Source: Martinezella lusitana (GTDB lineage Bacteria; Pseudomonadota; Alphaproteobacteria; Rhizobiales; Rhizobiaceae). Taken from it: 64,000 bases of DNA. Position numbers and translations under genes: made by a program. Below the pieces are notes generated by a model. The model did not search any database, was not told the origin of the DNA, and worked only from the letters and a program-made list of their open reading frames with translations. Below, one piece after another: positions 1-8,749 of this stretch. Within the stretch, counting starts at the first letter, position 1. Every line of letters starts with the position of its first letter. The stretch is from the NCBI RefSeq assembly GCF_010668395.1, contig NZ_WUEY01000003.1:558001-622000 (forward strand), given 5' to 3'.

Positions 1-2
1 AG

Positions 3-158
3 TTCTCCGCACCGGAGGCTGAATACCCCTCGCTCTACCGCCGTTTTGCCGAGATCGTCAAAGCCGGGACGTCCGATGTCGACGTGTCGCCGCTGCGCCA
101 CGTCGCCGATGCCTTCATGCTCGGCAAGCGCAAATTCGTCGAAGCATTTTACGATTGA
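3..158 (+). CDS. Gfo/Idh/MocA-family oxidoreductase, C-terminal fragment (galactose/arabinose 1-dehydrogenase-like)
   Basis: The reading frame is open from the window edge and ends with TGA at 156-158, giving about 51 C-terminal residues. The tail, with EYPSLYRRFAEIV and DVSPLRHVADAFMLG, resembles the end of the D-galactose/L-arabinose 1-dehydrogenases of the Gfo/Idh/MocA superfamily, which oxidise the sugar to its lactone with NAD(P). The NAD-binding N-terminus and catalytic lysine lie outside the window, so the substrate cannot be judged. The assignment rests on similarity of a short tail only. Confidence 0.55.
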   Translation, partial: FSAPEAEYPSLYRRFAEIVKAGTSDVDVSPLRHVADAFMLGKRKFVEAFYD

Positions 159-233
159 TCTGCCTTTCCCGGTGGAGACAATACGCCCCGCAGCATGCTA
201 GCGTAGGGTATTATCTTCATCGGGGAGTTGCCG

Positions 234-779
234 GTGGCATCGCAACATGAACAATCCTTTGGGCTCGGCGTCGGCAACAAGTCCGTCCGGCTCGCCGAGC
301 CGAACCAGAGCTGGCACGAGGCCTATCTGCTGGAAGAGGCCGCCATTCGCGGCGCACTCGGCGACCTCGCCGTCGATGTCCAGCATTTCGGAAGTACCTC
401 CATTCCCGAAATCAAGGCCAAGCCCATCATCGACATCGCCGTCGGCGTTCGGCGCTTCGAGGACGGCATCGCCTGCATCGAACCAATGGCATCGATCGGC
501 TACGTCTACGCCGGCAGCAATATCGTTCCGAACGATCACATATTCGGCCACGATATCGAGGGGGATACCCGCACGCATCTGGTGCATGTGGTCGAATATG
601 GCGGCGTTAACTGGTGCCAGTTCATCCTGTTCCGGGACCGGATGCGCAAACGTCCGGACCTTGCCCACGCCTATGAGGCGCTGAAGGTCGAGCTTGCGGC
701 GAAATATGCCAATGACCGGGCATCCTATACCGCCGCGAAGAAGGACTTCATTCAAAAGATCCTGGCGGAAAGCGACTAG
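234..779 (+). CDS. GrpB family protein (UPF0157)
   Basis: A protein of about 181 residues with the GrpB/UPF0157 signature: HFGSTSIPEIKAKPIIDIAV near residues 50-69, then FGHDIEGDTRTHLVHVVEYG. The family belongs to the nucleotidyltransferase superfamily by fold and has no firmly established role; some members are fused to dephospho-CoA kinase. I chose the GTG at 234 because GGGGAG at 222-227 lies 6 bases upstream. An in-frame TTG at 228 touches that Shine-Dalgarno (SD) sequence and is less likely. It is a single gene converging on holC. Family assignment is solid, function unknown. Confidence 0.85.
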   Translation: MASQHEQSFGLGVGNKSVRLAEPNQSWHEAYLLEEAAIRGALGDLAVDVQHFGSTSIPEIKAKPIIDIAVGVRRFEDGIACIEPMASIGYVYAGSNIVPNDHIFGHDIEGDTRTHLVHVVEYGGVNWCQFILFRDRMRKRPDLAHAYEALKVELAAKYANDRASYTAAKKDFIQKILAESD

Positions 780-802
780 GCCCGCTTTCTTGGCGCAGAA
801 GG

Positions 803-820
803 AAAGCCCTAGGCTTTTTT
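803..820. terminator. Compact hairpin with T run between grpB-like gene and holC
   Basis: AAAGCC (803-808) and GGCTTT (812-817) flank a three-base CTA loop, and TTTTTT runs 815-820. On the + strand this is a minimal intrinsic terminator for the GrpB-family gene. The loop CTA is the complement of the holC stop codon, so the two converging genes meet in the hairpin. Confidence 0.45.
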
Positions 821-1258
821 CTCCCAGCGGCCATCCTGCGTCTGCTGCCAATAGGTAAGGTTGTGCCCCTCGCCCTTCAGGCGTTTCCATTGGGCGCGCG
901 CGCTTTCCAGCTGCTGCTGATCGTAGCCGTCGAACATCAGCACGACGCGCTGGTAAGTTCCGACATCCGTGGCCTCGGCACCGTCGACGAAAAAGCGCAC
1001 CGTGGCGTTGTTCACATTGTCGGGCGAGACCGTCAGCAGCACCGGCTGGCGGTCCGCCATTTCGCCTTCGTCCGTACCGTGCGGCAGGAAGCTGTCCTCG
1101 CGGTAGGTCCAGAGATGGGCATCGAGGAGATCCCGCCGTGCCGGCTCGCACATCTGCACGGCGACCTGCCAGCCGCGCTCGATACTCTTGTCGATCAGCG
1201 GCGGCAGGGCATCTTCGAGCTTCGATTCCGTCAGGTGATAGAAGAGAACGTCTGTCAT
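809..1258 (-). CDS. holC: DNA polymerase III subunit chi
   Basis: A protein of 149 residues, usual length for HolC. It begins MTDVLFYHLTESKLEDALPP and has the family's ERGWQV, LDAHLWTYREDSFLPHG and RVVLMFDG blocks. Chi binds psi in the clamp loader and contacts single-strand binding protein, linking the replicative polymerase to SSB-coated DNA in the cytoplasm. It is 32 bases downstream of pepA on the same strand, an arrangement widespread in proteobacteria, so the two probably share a transcript. The product call is firm. Confidence 0.93.
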   Translation of the reverse strand: MTDVLFYHLTESKLEDALPPLIDKSIERGWQVAVQMCEPARRDLLDAHLWTYREDSFLPHGTDEGEMADRQPVLLTVSPDNVNNATVRFFVDGAEATDVGTYQRVVLMFDGYDQQQLESARAQWKRLKGEGHNLTYWQQTQDGRWEKKA

Positions 1259-1290
1259 GCGGCCTCTTCTACCTCACAAAACCCGGCCGG

Positions 1291-2787
1291 TCACGATTCG
1301 TAGTTGGCGCGGACCAGCTCATCGAGCAGACGCACGCCGAAGCCGGAACCCCAGGACTGATTGATCTCGTCCTGAACGGAGCCCATGGCCGTGCCGGCAA
1401 TGTCCAGATGCGCCCACGGCGTATCACCGACGAAGCGTTTCAGGAACTGGGCGGCTGTGATCGAGCCCGCATAGCGGCCGCCGGTATTCTTCATGTCGGC
1501 GAACTTGCTGTCGATCATCTTGTCGTATTCCTTGCCGAGCGGCATGCGCCACAGGCGCTCGTCGGTGACGAGACCAGCCTCGGTCAGCTCGCCGGCCAGC
1601 TTGTCGTCGTTGCTGAACAGGCCGGCCTGAAGGTTGCCGAGCGCGACGAGAATGGCGCCGGTCAAGGTCGCGAGGTTGATCATGAATTGCGGCTTGAAGC
1701 GATCGTTCGTATACCAGAGCGCATCGCATAGAACGAGCCGGCCTTCGGCATCCGTGTTGATGATCTCGATCGTCTGGCCGGACATGGAAGTGACGATATC
1801 GCCCGGACGCTGCGCATTGCCGTCGGGCATGTTCTCGACCAGACCGATGACGCCGATGGCGTTGACCTTGGCGCCACGCGCGGCAAGGGTGTGCATGAGG
1901 CCGGTGACGGCTGCGGCGCCGCCCATGTCACCCTTCATTTCCTCCATGCCCGCGGCCGGCTTGATGGAGATGCCGCCGGTATCGAACACGACACCCTTGC
2001 CGATGAAGGCGACCGGCTTTTCCTTCGCCTTGCCGCCCTTCCATTGCATGACCACCAGGCGCGGCGGCCGGGCGGAGCCCTGTGCGACACCGAGCAGAGC
2101 GGCCATGCCGAAGCGGCGCATCTCGCGCTCGGTCAGAATCTCGATCTCGACGCCGAGCTTTTCCAGCTCCTTGGCCTTGGCCGCGAACTCGACGGGACCG
2201 AGAACGTTCGGCGGCTCGTTGACCAGATCGCGGGCGAGAATCACGCCTCCGGCGACGGCTTCGGAGGTCGCGTAGAGCTTCTTGGCGGCCGCAGCCTCCT
2301 GAGTGACGATCGTGACCTTCACGGCCTTGCGGGAGCCGCCCTTTTCGTCATCATCACCCTTCTTCGTCTTATAGGTATCGAAGCTGTAGGCGCGCAGAAG
2401 CATGCCCAGGGCAAAATCGGCGGCCTCCTTGGCTCCGACCTCGATTGCCGGCGCGTCCAGAAAGATGGCGACCTTTTCCACATTGCGGATCTTTGCCGCG
2501 GCGGCGCCGCCGAGCCTCAGCCAGTCGTGCGCTGCCAGGCTTTTGACCTTGCCCGCGCCGATCACGATGATCCGGTCGACGGGCGCTGCCTCGGGCGCGA
2601 TGATATCCAGACTGCTCAGCACCTTGCTCTTGAAGCCGGACACGGGTGCAGCCCTGGCGAAAACATTGGCCGGATCTGCGCTCTCGGCTCCCGCCGGAAG
2701 CTCGCTGTCCGTGCCTTTCAGGAGAATGGCCAGACCACCGCTGAGGCGAGCTGACTTGGCGAAGGAAATCTCGAATTTCACAGACAT
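1291..2787 (-). CDS. pepA: Leucyl aminopeptidase, M17 family
   Basis: A protein of 498 residues. The C-terminal catalytic domain holds the metal-binding and active-site elements of M17 peptidases: [18 protein letters not shown] and the signature [11 protein letters not shown]17 enzymes are cytoplasmic hexamers with two metal ions that release N-terminal residues, and PepA of enterics also binds DNA. I chose the ATG at 2787 ([12 protein letters not shown]) because GGAG precedes it with good spacing; upstream in-frame ATGs lack one. First gene of pepA-holC. Confidence 0.95.
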   Translation of the reverse strand: MSVKFEISFAKSARLSGGLAILLKGTDSELPAGAESADPANVFARAAPVSGFKSKVLSSLDIIAPEAAPVDRIIVIGAGKVKSLAAHDWLRLGGAAAAKIRNVEKVAIFLDAPAIEVGAKEAADFALGMLLRAYSFDTYKTKKGDDDEKGGSRKAVKVTIVTQEAAAAKKLYATSEAVAGGVILARDLVNEPPNVLGPVEFAAKAKELEKLGVEIEILTEREMRRFGMAALLGVAQGSARPPRLVVMQWKGGKAKEKPVAFIGKGVVFDTGGISIKPAAGMEEMKGDMGGAAAVTGLMHTLAARGAKVNAIGVIGLVENMPDGNAQRPGDIVTSMSGQTIEIINTDAEGRLVLCDALWYTNDRFKPQFMINLATLTGAILVALGNLQAGLFSNDDKLAGELTEAGLVTDERLWRMPLGKEYDKMIDSKFADMKNTGGRYAGSITAAQFLKRFVGDTPWAHLDIAGTAMGSVQDEINQSWGSGFGVRLLDELVRANYES

Positions 2788-2815
2788 TTCTGCTCCGATA
2801 AACATGCGTCTCAAG

Positions 2816-2843
2816 AAGATAAATTTGTGCAGGCATCATTCAA
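2816..2843 (-). promoter_or_regulatory. Candidate sigma70-type promoter for pepA-holC
   Basis: Reading the minus strand, TTGAAT (2843-2838) and TATCTT (2821-2816) are 16 bases apart and lie about 30 bases upstream of the chosen pepA start. The match is fair, not strong. Confidence 0.3.
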
Positions 2844-2936
2844 GGTTTGACTAGGGAATACAAGCGTTTGGCAAAGCATTCCCTGGAGAAGCGTGCCCAA
2901 CGGCTTCAAATCCCTGTCATTTAGCGCGGCTAGGCT

Positions 2937-3776
2937 ATGCGGCATGGTGTTTTAGCCGCCACCGGGCGGCCCAATCTTTTGCCGGAAGCCGCCTTGATTA
3001 TAGATTTCAACAGCCTCAATCGCGAGGACCGCTTTCCCGAGATTTTGCGACCGCGCACGGCGGGCGATGCCTTCATCGGCCTCTTCTGTCTCTGGTGGGC
3101 GCTGCTTGGTCTCTTTTCGCTTTTTCCGCAGATCGATGTCGCCGTTGCAAACATGTTTTTTCTGCCGCGGCAATGTCTGACAAGCGTACGCCCCGACCAG
3201 ATATGCGGCATCTTCCCTTATAACGACGACGCGCACATGCGGCTGCTGCGCGAGATCTTCTTCCAGCTCCCCTACATCATAGCCGTTGCTCTCATCTGGA
3301 TGCTGTTCCGGTGCTGGCAACATCACGGAGCCACCTTCAACCAGCTGCGGGCACGCAATCTCCGGATTGCGCTCGGCGCGCTGCTGATCGGACCGGTGCT
3401 TATGGTCAATCTCTGGCTGAAGGCCTTCTCCGGCCGGCCGCGTCCGAGACAAACCGACCTCTTCGGCGGCACGCTGGATTTCGTGCATGCCGGATCCTTC
3501 GCCGGCAAATGTGTCAGCAACTGTTCGTTCGTCTCGGGCGAGGCAGCCGCAGCGGGCTGGCTTTTCTGTCTGATCTTCATCATCCCGCAGCCGTATCGAT
3601 CGGCTGCGGCGCTGCCGATTGCCGCCGTCTCCATATTGATTCCGGCGCTCCGGGTGGCCTTTGGCGGACATTACCTCTCAGATGCCGTCCTCGGCTGGCT
3701 CTCCTCGCTTGTCATATTTGCCGCCCTGCTGGCATTATCCCAAACGACACACGACAGAAGAATATCGGGAAATTAA
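2937..3776 (+). CDS. PAP2-family membrane phosphatase, possible lipid A/LPS phosphatase
   Basis: A protein of about 279 residues with several hydrophobic segments and the PAP2 (acid phosphatase-like) tripartite active site. Motif 1 is KAFSGRPRPRQ. Motif 2 is SFVSGEAAAA, where the classical PSGH is VSGE. Motif 3 is RVAFGGHYLSD (R-x5-H-x3-D). Rhizobial LpxE and LpxF, which remove the lipid A 1- and 4'-phosphates at the periplasmic face, belong to this superfamily. The gene lies 102 bases before lptF, suggesting an envelope lipid substrate, but that is inference; undecaprenyl or phosphatidyl phosphates are alternatives. The ATG at 2937 has no clear SD and a downstream in-frame TTG is possible. 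Confidence 0.75.
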   Translation: MRHGVLAATGRPNLLPEAALIIDFNSLNREDRFPEILRPRTAGDAFIGLFCLWWALLGLFSLFPQIDVAVANMFFLPRQCLTSVRPDQICGIFPYNDDAHMRLLREIFFQLPYIIAVALIWMLFRCWQHHGATFNQLRARNLRIALGALLIGPVLMVNLWLKAFSGRPRPRQTDLFGGTLDFVHAGSFAGKCVSNCSFVSGEAAAAGWLFCLIFIIPQPYRSAAALPIAAVSILIPALRVAFGGHYLSDAVLGWLSSLVIFAALLALSQTTHDRRISGN

Positions 3777-3878
3777 CGATTTTTTTTCGAGTTGGTTGTC
3801 GCCAAAAAAACGTAAACAGCGTAGATGAGGGTGAATCTCTGTCGGCTTGCCCGGCAGCTGTTGCGTTTAAGGGCCGGC

Positions 3879-5057
3879 ATGAAGTTATTCGAGACATATG
3901 TCGTACGGCGTGTCGGTATGATGTTCCTGGTAGCGCTGCTGCCGGTGCTCGCCATTATCTGGACCACCCAGGTTCTGCAGCGCATCAATCTCGTGACGGA
4001 TAGCGGCCAGTCGATGGGATCGTTCGCAAAGCTAGCGACGCTCATTCTCCCGACGATCATTCCCATCGTTCTGCCCTTCGCGCTGGTCATCGGTATCACG
4101 CAGACGCTGACGGCGATGAATAGCGATTCGGAGCTGACCGTCATGGAGGCGGCTGGCGCCAAGCGCAGCATCATCATTCGCCCGATCATGATTCTTGCTA
4201 TCGCGATCAGCGCCTTCTCGTTCTTCGTCGACAATGTGGTCGAGCCCAAGGCTCGCGTCGCCGCCCGTCAGATGGTGGCGGAAGCCTATGCCGACCTTCT
4301 TTCGACGGTGATCGAGGAAAAGAATTTCCGGCGCATCGAAGACGGGCTCTATGTCCAGATCTCGCAGCGCTTGTCGGGGCGCATCCTCAAGGGGTTGTTC
4401 GTCGTCGATTCCCGCGACCCCGCCTTCGATCTCATCTATTATGCGAAGGAAGGCGCCGTCGATCCGAGCGGCACGTCCCTGTTGATGAAAGACGGCGAAG
4501 TGCATCGCAAGACGGCCGATGGCAACGTCTCCGTTATCAAGTTCGATTCTTATTCCTTCGACCTTTCCGACATGACGCAGAGCCGCGGACAGGCGACCTT
4601 GCGCTCCAGCGACCGCAGTCTCGGCTTCCTGCTCAATCCGGATCCGAACGATCCGGACTACATGGCGAAACCAGGAAGTTATCGGGCTGAACTGCACCGG
4701 CGTCTCAACGAATGGGCGCTGCCGGCCATATTTGCCCTCATATCCCTCGTGATCGCCGGCGATGCGCGCTCGCATCGCGAAGCACGGCTGCATCCGATGG
4801 TGTCGGCGCTGACGATAGCCTTTGCGTTACGCTGGGCGGACTTCTATGCCGCAAACCAGATCGACAATGCGCCCCGATTCGTCGGCGTTCTCTACGGCAT
4901 CAATATCGTCTCGGCCCTCATCGCCATCGTGTTGCTGATGCGCAACCGGAAGATGACGATGCCCGTCTCGATCCGCAATCGTCTCAGCAGCTGGCGACAG
5001 AGAATTGTGGATCGCATGCCGACGGCACCGGACGGCTCGAACGGGAGCGGTGCATGA
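3879..5057 (+). CDS. lptF: LPS export ABC transporter permease LptF
   Basis: A protein of 392 residues. It opens with a cytoplasmic stretch and transmembrane segments (MKLFETYVVRRVGMMFLVAL), has a conserved early-loop block ELTVMEAAGAKRS, a periplasmic beta-jellyroll region in the middle (about residues 110-260) and further transmembrane segments at the end. LptF pairs with LptG and the ATPase LptB to extract LPS from the inner membrane and pass it to LptC/A/D. I chose the ATG at 3879, preceded by AAGGG, over an in-frame upstream ATG. Its stop overlaps the lptG start as ATGA, so translation is coupled. The ATPase lptB is not in this window. Confidence 0.95.
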   Translation: MKLFETYVVRRVGMMFLVALLPVLAIIWTTQVLQRINLVTDSGQSMGSFAKLATLILPTIIPIVLPFALVIGITQTLTAMNSDSELTVMEAAGAKRSIIIRPIMILAIAISAFSFFVDNVVEPKARVAARQMVAEAYADLLSTVIEEKNFRRIEDGLYVQISQRLSGRILKGLFVVDSRDPAFDLIYYAKEGAVDPSGTSLLMKDGEVHRKTADGNVSVIKFDSYSFDLSDMTQSRGQATLRSSDRSLGFLLNPDPNDPDYMAKPGSYRAELHRRLNEWALPAIFALISLVIAGDARSHREARLHPMVSALTIAFALRWADFYAANQIDNAPRFVGVLYGINIVSALIAIVLLMRNRKMTMPVSIRNRLSSWRQRIVDRMPTAPDGSNGSGA

Positions 5058-6139
5058 TCTTCGGCACGCTCGGGCGTTATTTCTTCACGCGTTACATCGT
5101 GACGACGTTCTGGTTCTTCCTGGGCGTCATCTCGATCGTCTATCTCGTCGACTTCAGCGAAACTGCGGGCCGGCTTGCCGGTCTGCCCGGTTATACGGTT
5201 TCGCTCGGCCTGATCATGACGGCCGTCAGGCTGCCACTGATCCTGCAGCAGACGGTGCCGTTCATTGCGCTTTTCGTCGGCATGACAGTGCTGATCGCCC
5301 TCAACCGGCGCCGCGAACTGGTGATTGCGCGCGCAGCCGGCATTTCCGTCTGGCAGTTCATGACGCCATTCATATTGGGCGCCTTCTGCGTGGGGTTGAT
5401 GACCATGCTCGCCCTCAATCCGGTGGCGGCATGGGGACAACGCCAGGCCGAAACGATGGAAGCCGATCTTCGCGGCGACCCATCCTACCACAACAAGCTC
5501 TCTGTTCCGTGGCTTCGTCAGTCGAGCGGAAAAGACGATACCATCATCGGTGCCAAGGCCATCCTGGACAATGGAACGACGTTGATGGGCGTTGTCTTTA
5601 TCCACTTCGATTCACAGGGAAATATCATCTCCCGGCAGGACGCCCAGTCGGCAAAATTGGAAGATGGTTACTGGCTTCTTAACAATGTCGTCGAGCGGCG
5701 ACCGGGGGAAATACCGGATCATAAAAGTTCGGCACAGGTTCGTACTAATCTGAAACAGGACTTCGTCTCCCAGCGCCTGGCGCAGCCTGAAACCATTGCT
5801 TTTTATGATCTTTCTAATCGAATAAAGGTCGCACGCTCCTTCGGGATCTCGACCAATGCTCTCGAGACACAGCTTTACTCGTTGTTGTCACAGCCATTCC
5901 TGCTTGTGGCAATGACGTTGATTGCGGCAACCGTGTCGTTAAAATTCAGCAGATTCAATCAATCGCGCTCTGTGATTCTGGGTGGAATCCTCTCTGGCTT
6001 CGTGCTTTATGTTGTCACCGTGCTTGTAAAGGCATTCGGGAGCAGCGGAGTGGTTCCTCCCTACGTGGCGACATGGATACCCGTGATCGTCGCATTGGCA
6101 TTCGGAGCAACGATCCTGCTTCATCAGGAGGACGGCTAA
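5054..6139 (+). CDS. lptG: LPS export ABC transporter permease LptG
   Basis: A protein of 361 residues starting MIFGTLGRYFFTRYIVTTFW. The topology matches LptF: N-terminal membrane segments, the block LNRRRELVIARAAGIS that contacts the ATPase, a periplasmic jellyroll domain and C-terminal membrane segments. It forms the LptB2FG transporter with the upstream gene. The start ATG overlaps the lptF stop by four bases. It ends flush against the GTG start of lptD, so lptF-lptG-lptD are read as one unit. Confidence 0.95.
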   Translation: MIFGTLGRYFFTRYIVTTFWFFLGVISIVYLVDFSETAGRLAGLPGYTVSLGLIMTAVRLPLILQQTVPFIALFVGMTVLIALNRRRELVIARAAGISVWQFMTPFILGAFCVGLMTMLALNPVAAWGQRQAETMEADLRGDPSYHNKLSVPWLRQSSGKDDTIIGAKAILDNGTTLMGVVFIHFDSQGNIISRQDAQSAKLEDGYWLLNNVVERRPGEIPDHKSSAQVRTNLKQDFVSQRLAQPETIAFYDLSNRIKVARSFGISTNALETQLYSLLSQPFLLVAMTLIAATVSLKFSRFNQSRSVILGGILSGFVLYVVTVLVKAFGSSGVVPPYVATWIPVIVALAFGATILLHQEDG

Positions 6140-8542
6140 GTGGCGGCAGGCAACCGCAAGAGTATCAGAAAGATTGTGGCTGCCCTGGTTACGGGCACGG
6201 CTGCATGCGCATATATTATGAGCCCGGTCGCAGCTTATGCTCAGGCTAACAATAATGCCAACAATAACAACGGCGGTGCCGGCGCAGTAGCCTCTCCTAT
6301 CAAGGTGAAGGTGCCGGATGGCTCAAAGCTAGTCCTTTCGTCCAACGAACTGGTCTACAACAAGGATACGCAGATCGTCACCGCAAGCGGTGCGGTCCAG
6401 ATCAACTATGGCGGCTATCGTATGGTCGCCCAGAAAGTTGAATATAATCAGAAATCCGGGCGGATGACGGCGATCGGCAATGTCGAGCTGATCAGCCCGG
6501 ACGGCAATCGCATGTACGGTGACAAAATGGATGTCACCGACAGCTTTTCCGACGGCTTCGTGAACGCCCTGCGCATCGAAATGCCCGACAACACCCGTCT
6601 CGCCGCTGAAAAGGGCGAACGCGTGGGCGGCACGCAGATGATTCTGACGAAGGGCGTCTACACGGCCTGCATGGCCTGTTCCGAAGCTGGCCGCGCGCCG
6701 CTATGGCAGGTCAAGGCACAGCGCGTCGTCCAGAACGGCGTGACGCATACCGTCCGCCTCGAGCATGCTCGTTTCGAGCTGTTCGGCCAACCGATCGCCT
6801 ACGTCCCGTGGATCGAAGTTCCCGACAATACGGTCAAGCGCAAATCGGGCTTCCTGTTTCCGTCGGTTACCGTCTCTCAGCGGCTCGGCGTTGGCGTAAG
6901 GGTTCCTTACTACTACGTCATATCGCCCAGCATGGATGCGACGGTCACTGCCACCGGTTTCACCAACCAGGGCCTGTTGCTCGAAGGCGAATTCCGCCAG
7001 CGTTTCGAGAACGGTACGCACATTCTGCGCGTTGCCGGCATCAATCAGATGGATCCCGGCACCTTCACTGCCGGCACCAGCGATGCCGAGCACAAGGCTC
7101 GCGGCATGATTAATTCCAAGGCGGATTTCAAGATCAATCCCCGCTGGTCTTTTGGCTGGGACGTCTTGGTGCAGAGCGACAACAACTTCTCGCGCACCTA
7201 TGGCCTGGAAGGGCTCAACCAGAGCACGCGTATCAACCAAGCCTACTTGATGGGCATTGGTAAGCGCAACTATTTCGATATGCGCGGGTTCTACTACAAC
7301 GAGCAGAATGCCGACGACAACGGTCTGGCGGAGAAGCAGCAGGCTGTCGTCTACCCAAGCATCGACTATCACTATGTCGATCCGAAATCGGTTTACGGTG
7401 GCGAACTTTCTGCAACCATGAATTTCACGCACCTGTCGCGCGACAAGGAATCGGCCCTCGACAATACCACCAATCTCGGTGATTCCAGTCTGAACGACCG
7501 CTTCCTGGGGCTCTCGGGCAGCTACACGCGCCTTAGCACCGAGCTGCAGTGGCAACGCACCTTTACAACCGATGAGGGTTTGGTGCTGACGCCATTGGCC
7601 GCCGCGCGCGGTGACGTCTACGGTCTGGACATGGATGCGCCCAATTCTCTGGGCACTGCTTTCAGCTATCCCGGCAACTACGACACCAGCGACTATGCGG
7701 CACGCGGCATGGTCACTGCAGGTCTCGAAGCCAAGTATCCGTTCCTGATCACCACGGACAACAGCACTCACGTCTTCGAACCGATCGCGCAGATCTACGT
7801 GCGACCGGATGAGCAGCTTGCTGGCCGGTTGCCGAATGAGGATGCCCAAAGCTTCGTCTTCGACGCCACCAACCTGTTCGACCGCGACAAGTTCTCCGGC
7901 TTCGACCGCATCGAAGGCGGTACGAGGGCCAATCTGGGCTGGCGCTACACCGCCAGCTTCGATAGCGGCTACAAGTTGCAGCATATCTTCGGCCAGTCTT
8001 ATCAGCTTGCCGGTCGCAACTCGTTCGCAACCGACGATCTGGCGGCAGCCGGTGCGGAATCGGGTCTTGAAACGACCCGTTCCGACTATGTCACCATGTT
8101 CGGCCTGACGACGCCGCAGGGGATATCGCTGGCGACCTCCTATCGCTTCGACGAAAAGGATTTCGCCTTCCGTCGCGGCGATACGTCGGTCGGCTTCTCG
8201 AACGATATATTCCAGACGTCGCTGATCTACACTCATATTGCCGCTCAGCCACAATATGGCTTCACCAGCAATCAGGATGAAATCCAGTCGCGCGCCCAGA
8301 TCAAGTTCAAGGAATACTGGTCTGTCTTTGGCACGGTCAGCTACGATCTCAACAACAACGAGATCACGCGCCAGGGTGTCGGCCTTTCCTACGAGGACGA
8401 GTGCACGATCTTCAGTATCTCCTTCCTCGACAAGAAGGATACGACCGCCAATTCGGCGAGCGACTGGTCGATCGGCGCTCGCCTGACCTTCCGAACGCTT
8501 GGGGACGTCAACCTCGGCAGCGTTCAGGACGCGACGTTCTGA
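6140..8542 (+). CDS. lptD: LPS-assembly outer membrane protein LptD
   Basis: A protein of 800 residues with a signal peptide (VAALVTGTAACAYIMSPVAA) ending near AYAQA, then an Asn/Gly-rich linker. The N-terminal LptA/OstA-like domain (about 55-190) contains SNELVYNKDTQIVTASGAV, and the rest is a long C-terminal beta-barrel. With the lipoprotein LptE it inserts LPS into the outer leaflet. Cysteines at about 177, 180 and 755 are placed like those that form inter-domain disulfides in LptD proteins. The start is GTG, with AGGAGGA at 6126-6132 seven bases upstream, directly after the lptG stop. Confidence 0.95.
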   Translation: MAAGNRKSIRKIVAALVTGTAACAYIMSPVAAYAQANNNANNNNGGAGAVASPIKVKVPDGSKLVLSSNELVYNKDTQIVTASGAVQINYGGYRMVAQKVEYNQKSGRMTAIGNVELISPDGNRMYGDKMDVTDSFSDGFVNALRIEMPDNTRLAAEKGERVGGTQMILTKGVYTACMACSEAGRAPLWQVKAQRVVQNGVTHTVRLEHARFELFGQPIAYVPWIEVPDNTVKRKSGFLFPSVTVSQRLGVGVRVPYYYVISPSMDATVTATGFTNQGLLLEGEFRQRFENGTHILRVAGINQMDPGTFTAGTSDAEHKARGMINSKADFKINPRWSFGWDVLVQSDNNFSRTYGLEGLNQSTRINQAYLMGIGKRNYFDMRGFYYNEQNADDNGLAEKQQAVVYPSIDYHYVDPKSVYGGELSATMNFTHLSRDKESALDNTTNLGDSSLNDRFLGLSGSYTRLSTELQWQRTFTTDEGLVLTPLAAARGDVYGLDMDAPNSLGTAFSYPGNYDTSDYAARGMVTAGLEAKYPFLITTDNSTHVFEPIAQIYVRPDEQLAGRLPNEDAQSFVFDATNLFDRDKFSGFDRIEGGTRANLGWRYTASFDSGYKLQHIFGQSYQLAGRNSFATDDLAAAGAESGLETTRSDYVTMFGLTTPQGISLATSYRFDEKDFAFRRGDTSVGFSNDIFQTSLIYTHIAAQPQYGFTSNQDEIQSRAQIKFKEYWSVFGTVSYDLNNNEITRQGVGLSYEDECTIFSISFLDKKDTTANSASDWSIGARLTFRTLGDVNLGSVQDATF

Positions 8543-8560
8543 CACAAATGAAATTGCAGG

Positions 8561-8586
8561 GAGCCGGCTTTACCGCCGGCTCTTTT
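8561..8586 (+). terminator. Intrinsic terminator after lptD
   Basis: GAGCCGGC (8561-8568) pairs perfectly with GCCGGCTC (8575-8582) across a six-base loop and is followed by TTTT. It ends the lptF-lptG-lptD unit, so surA probably has its own promoter in the following 160 bases. Confidence 0.75.
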
Positions 8587-8749
8587 GCGTTGAAATGGCC
8601 GCTAATTCTCAGCGTCATTGTTTCGCCGCAAGGATTTTGCAATTCATCGCGCTTGATGTAGACATGTGGCGCAAATTTGCCGTATTGCGCCGTTGGCGTG
8701 CCGTTATGGCGCAACGCCGGCAGAAAAGACCTTTGGGAAGGGGTAGTTG

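Noticed and set aside
3780..3815. T8 and A7 runs before lptF as a terminator of the PAP2 gene
   Set aside because: No GC stem precedes the T run; the region probably holds the promoter of lptF instead.
4712..5053. N-terminal extension of lptG from 4712
   Set aside because: It runs within lptF in another frame. The ATGA overlap at 5054 and the MIFGTLGRYFF start fit LptG.
6701..8545. Long open frame antisense to lptD (614 codons)
   Set aside because: It mirrors the lptD codon pattern, shows no domain or SD, and lptD is a clear full-length gene. High-GC genes commonly leave such antisense frames open.
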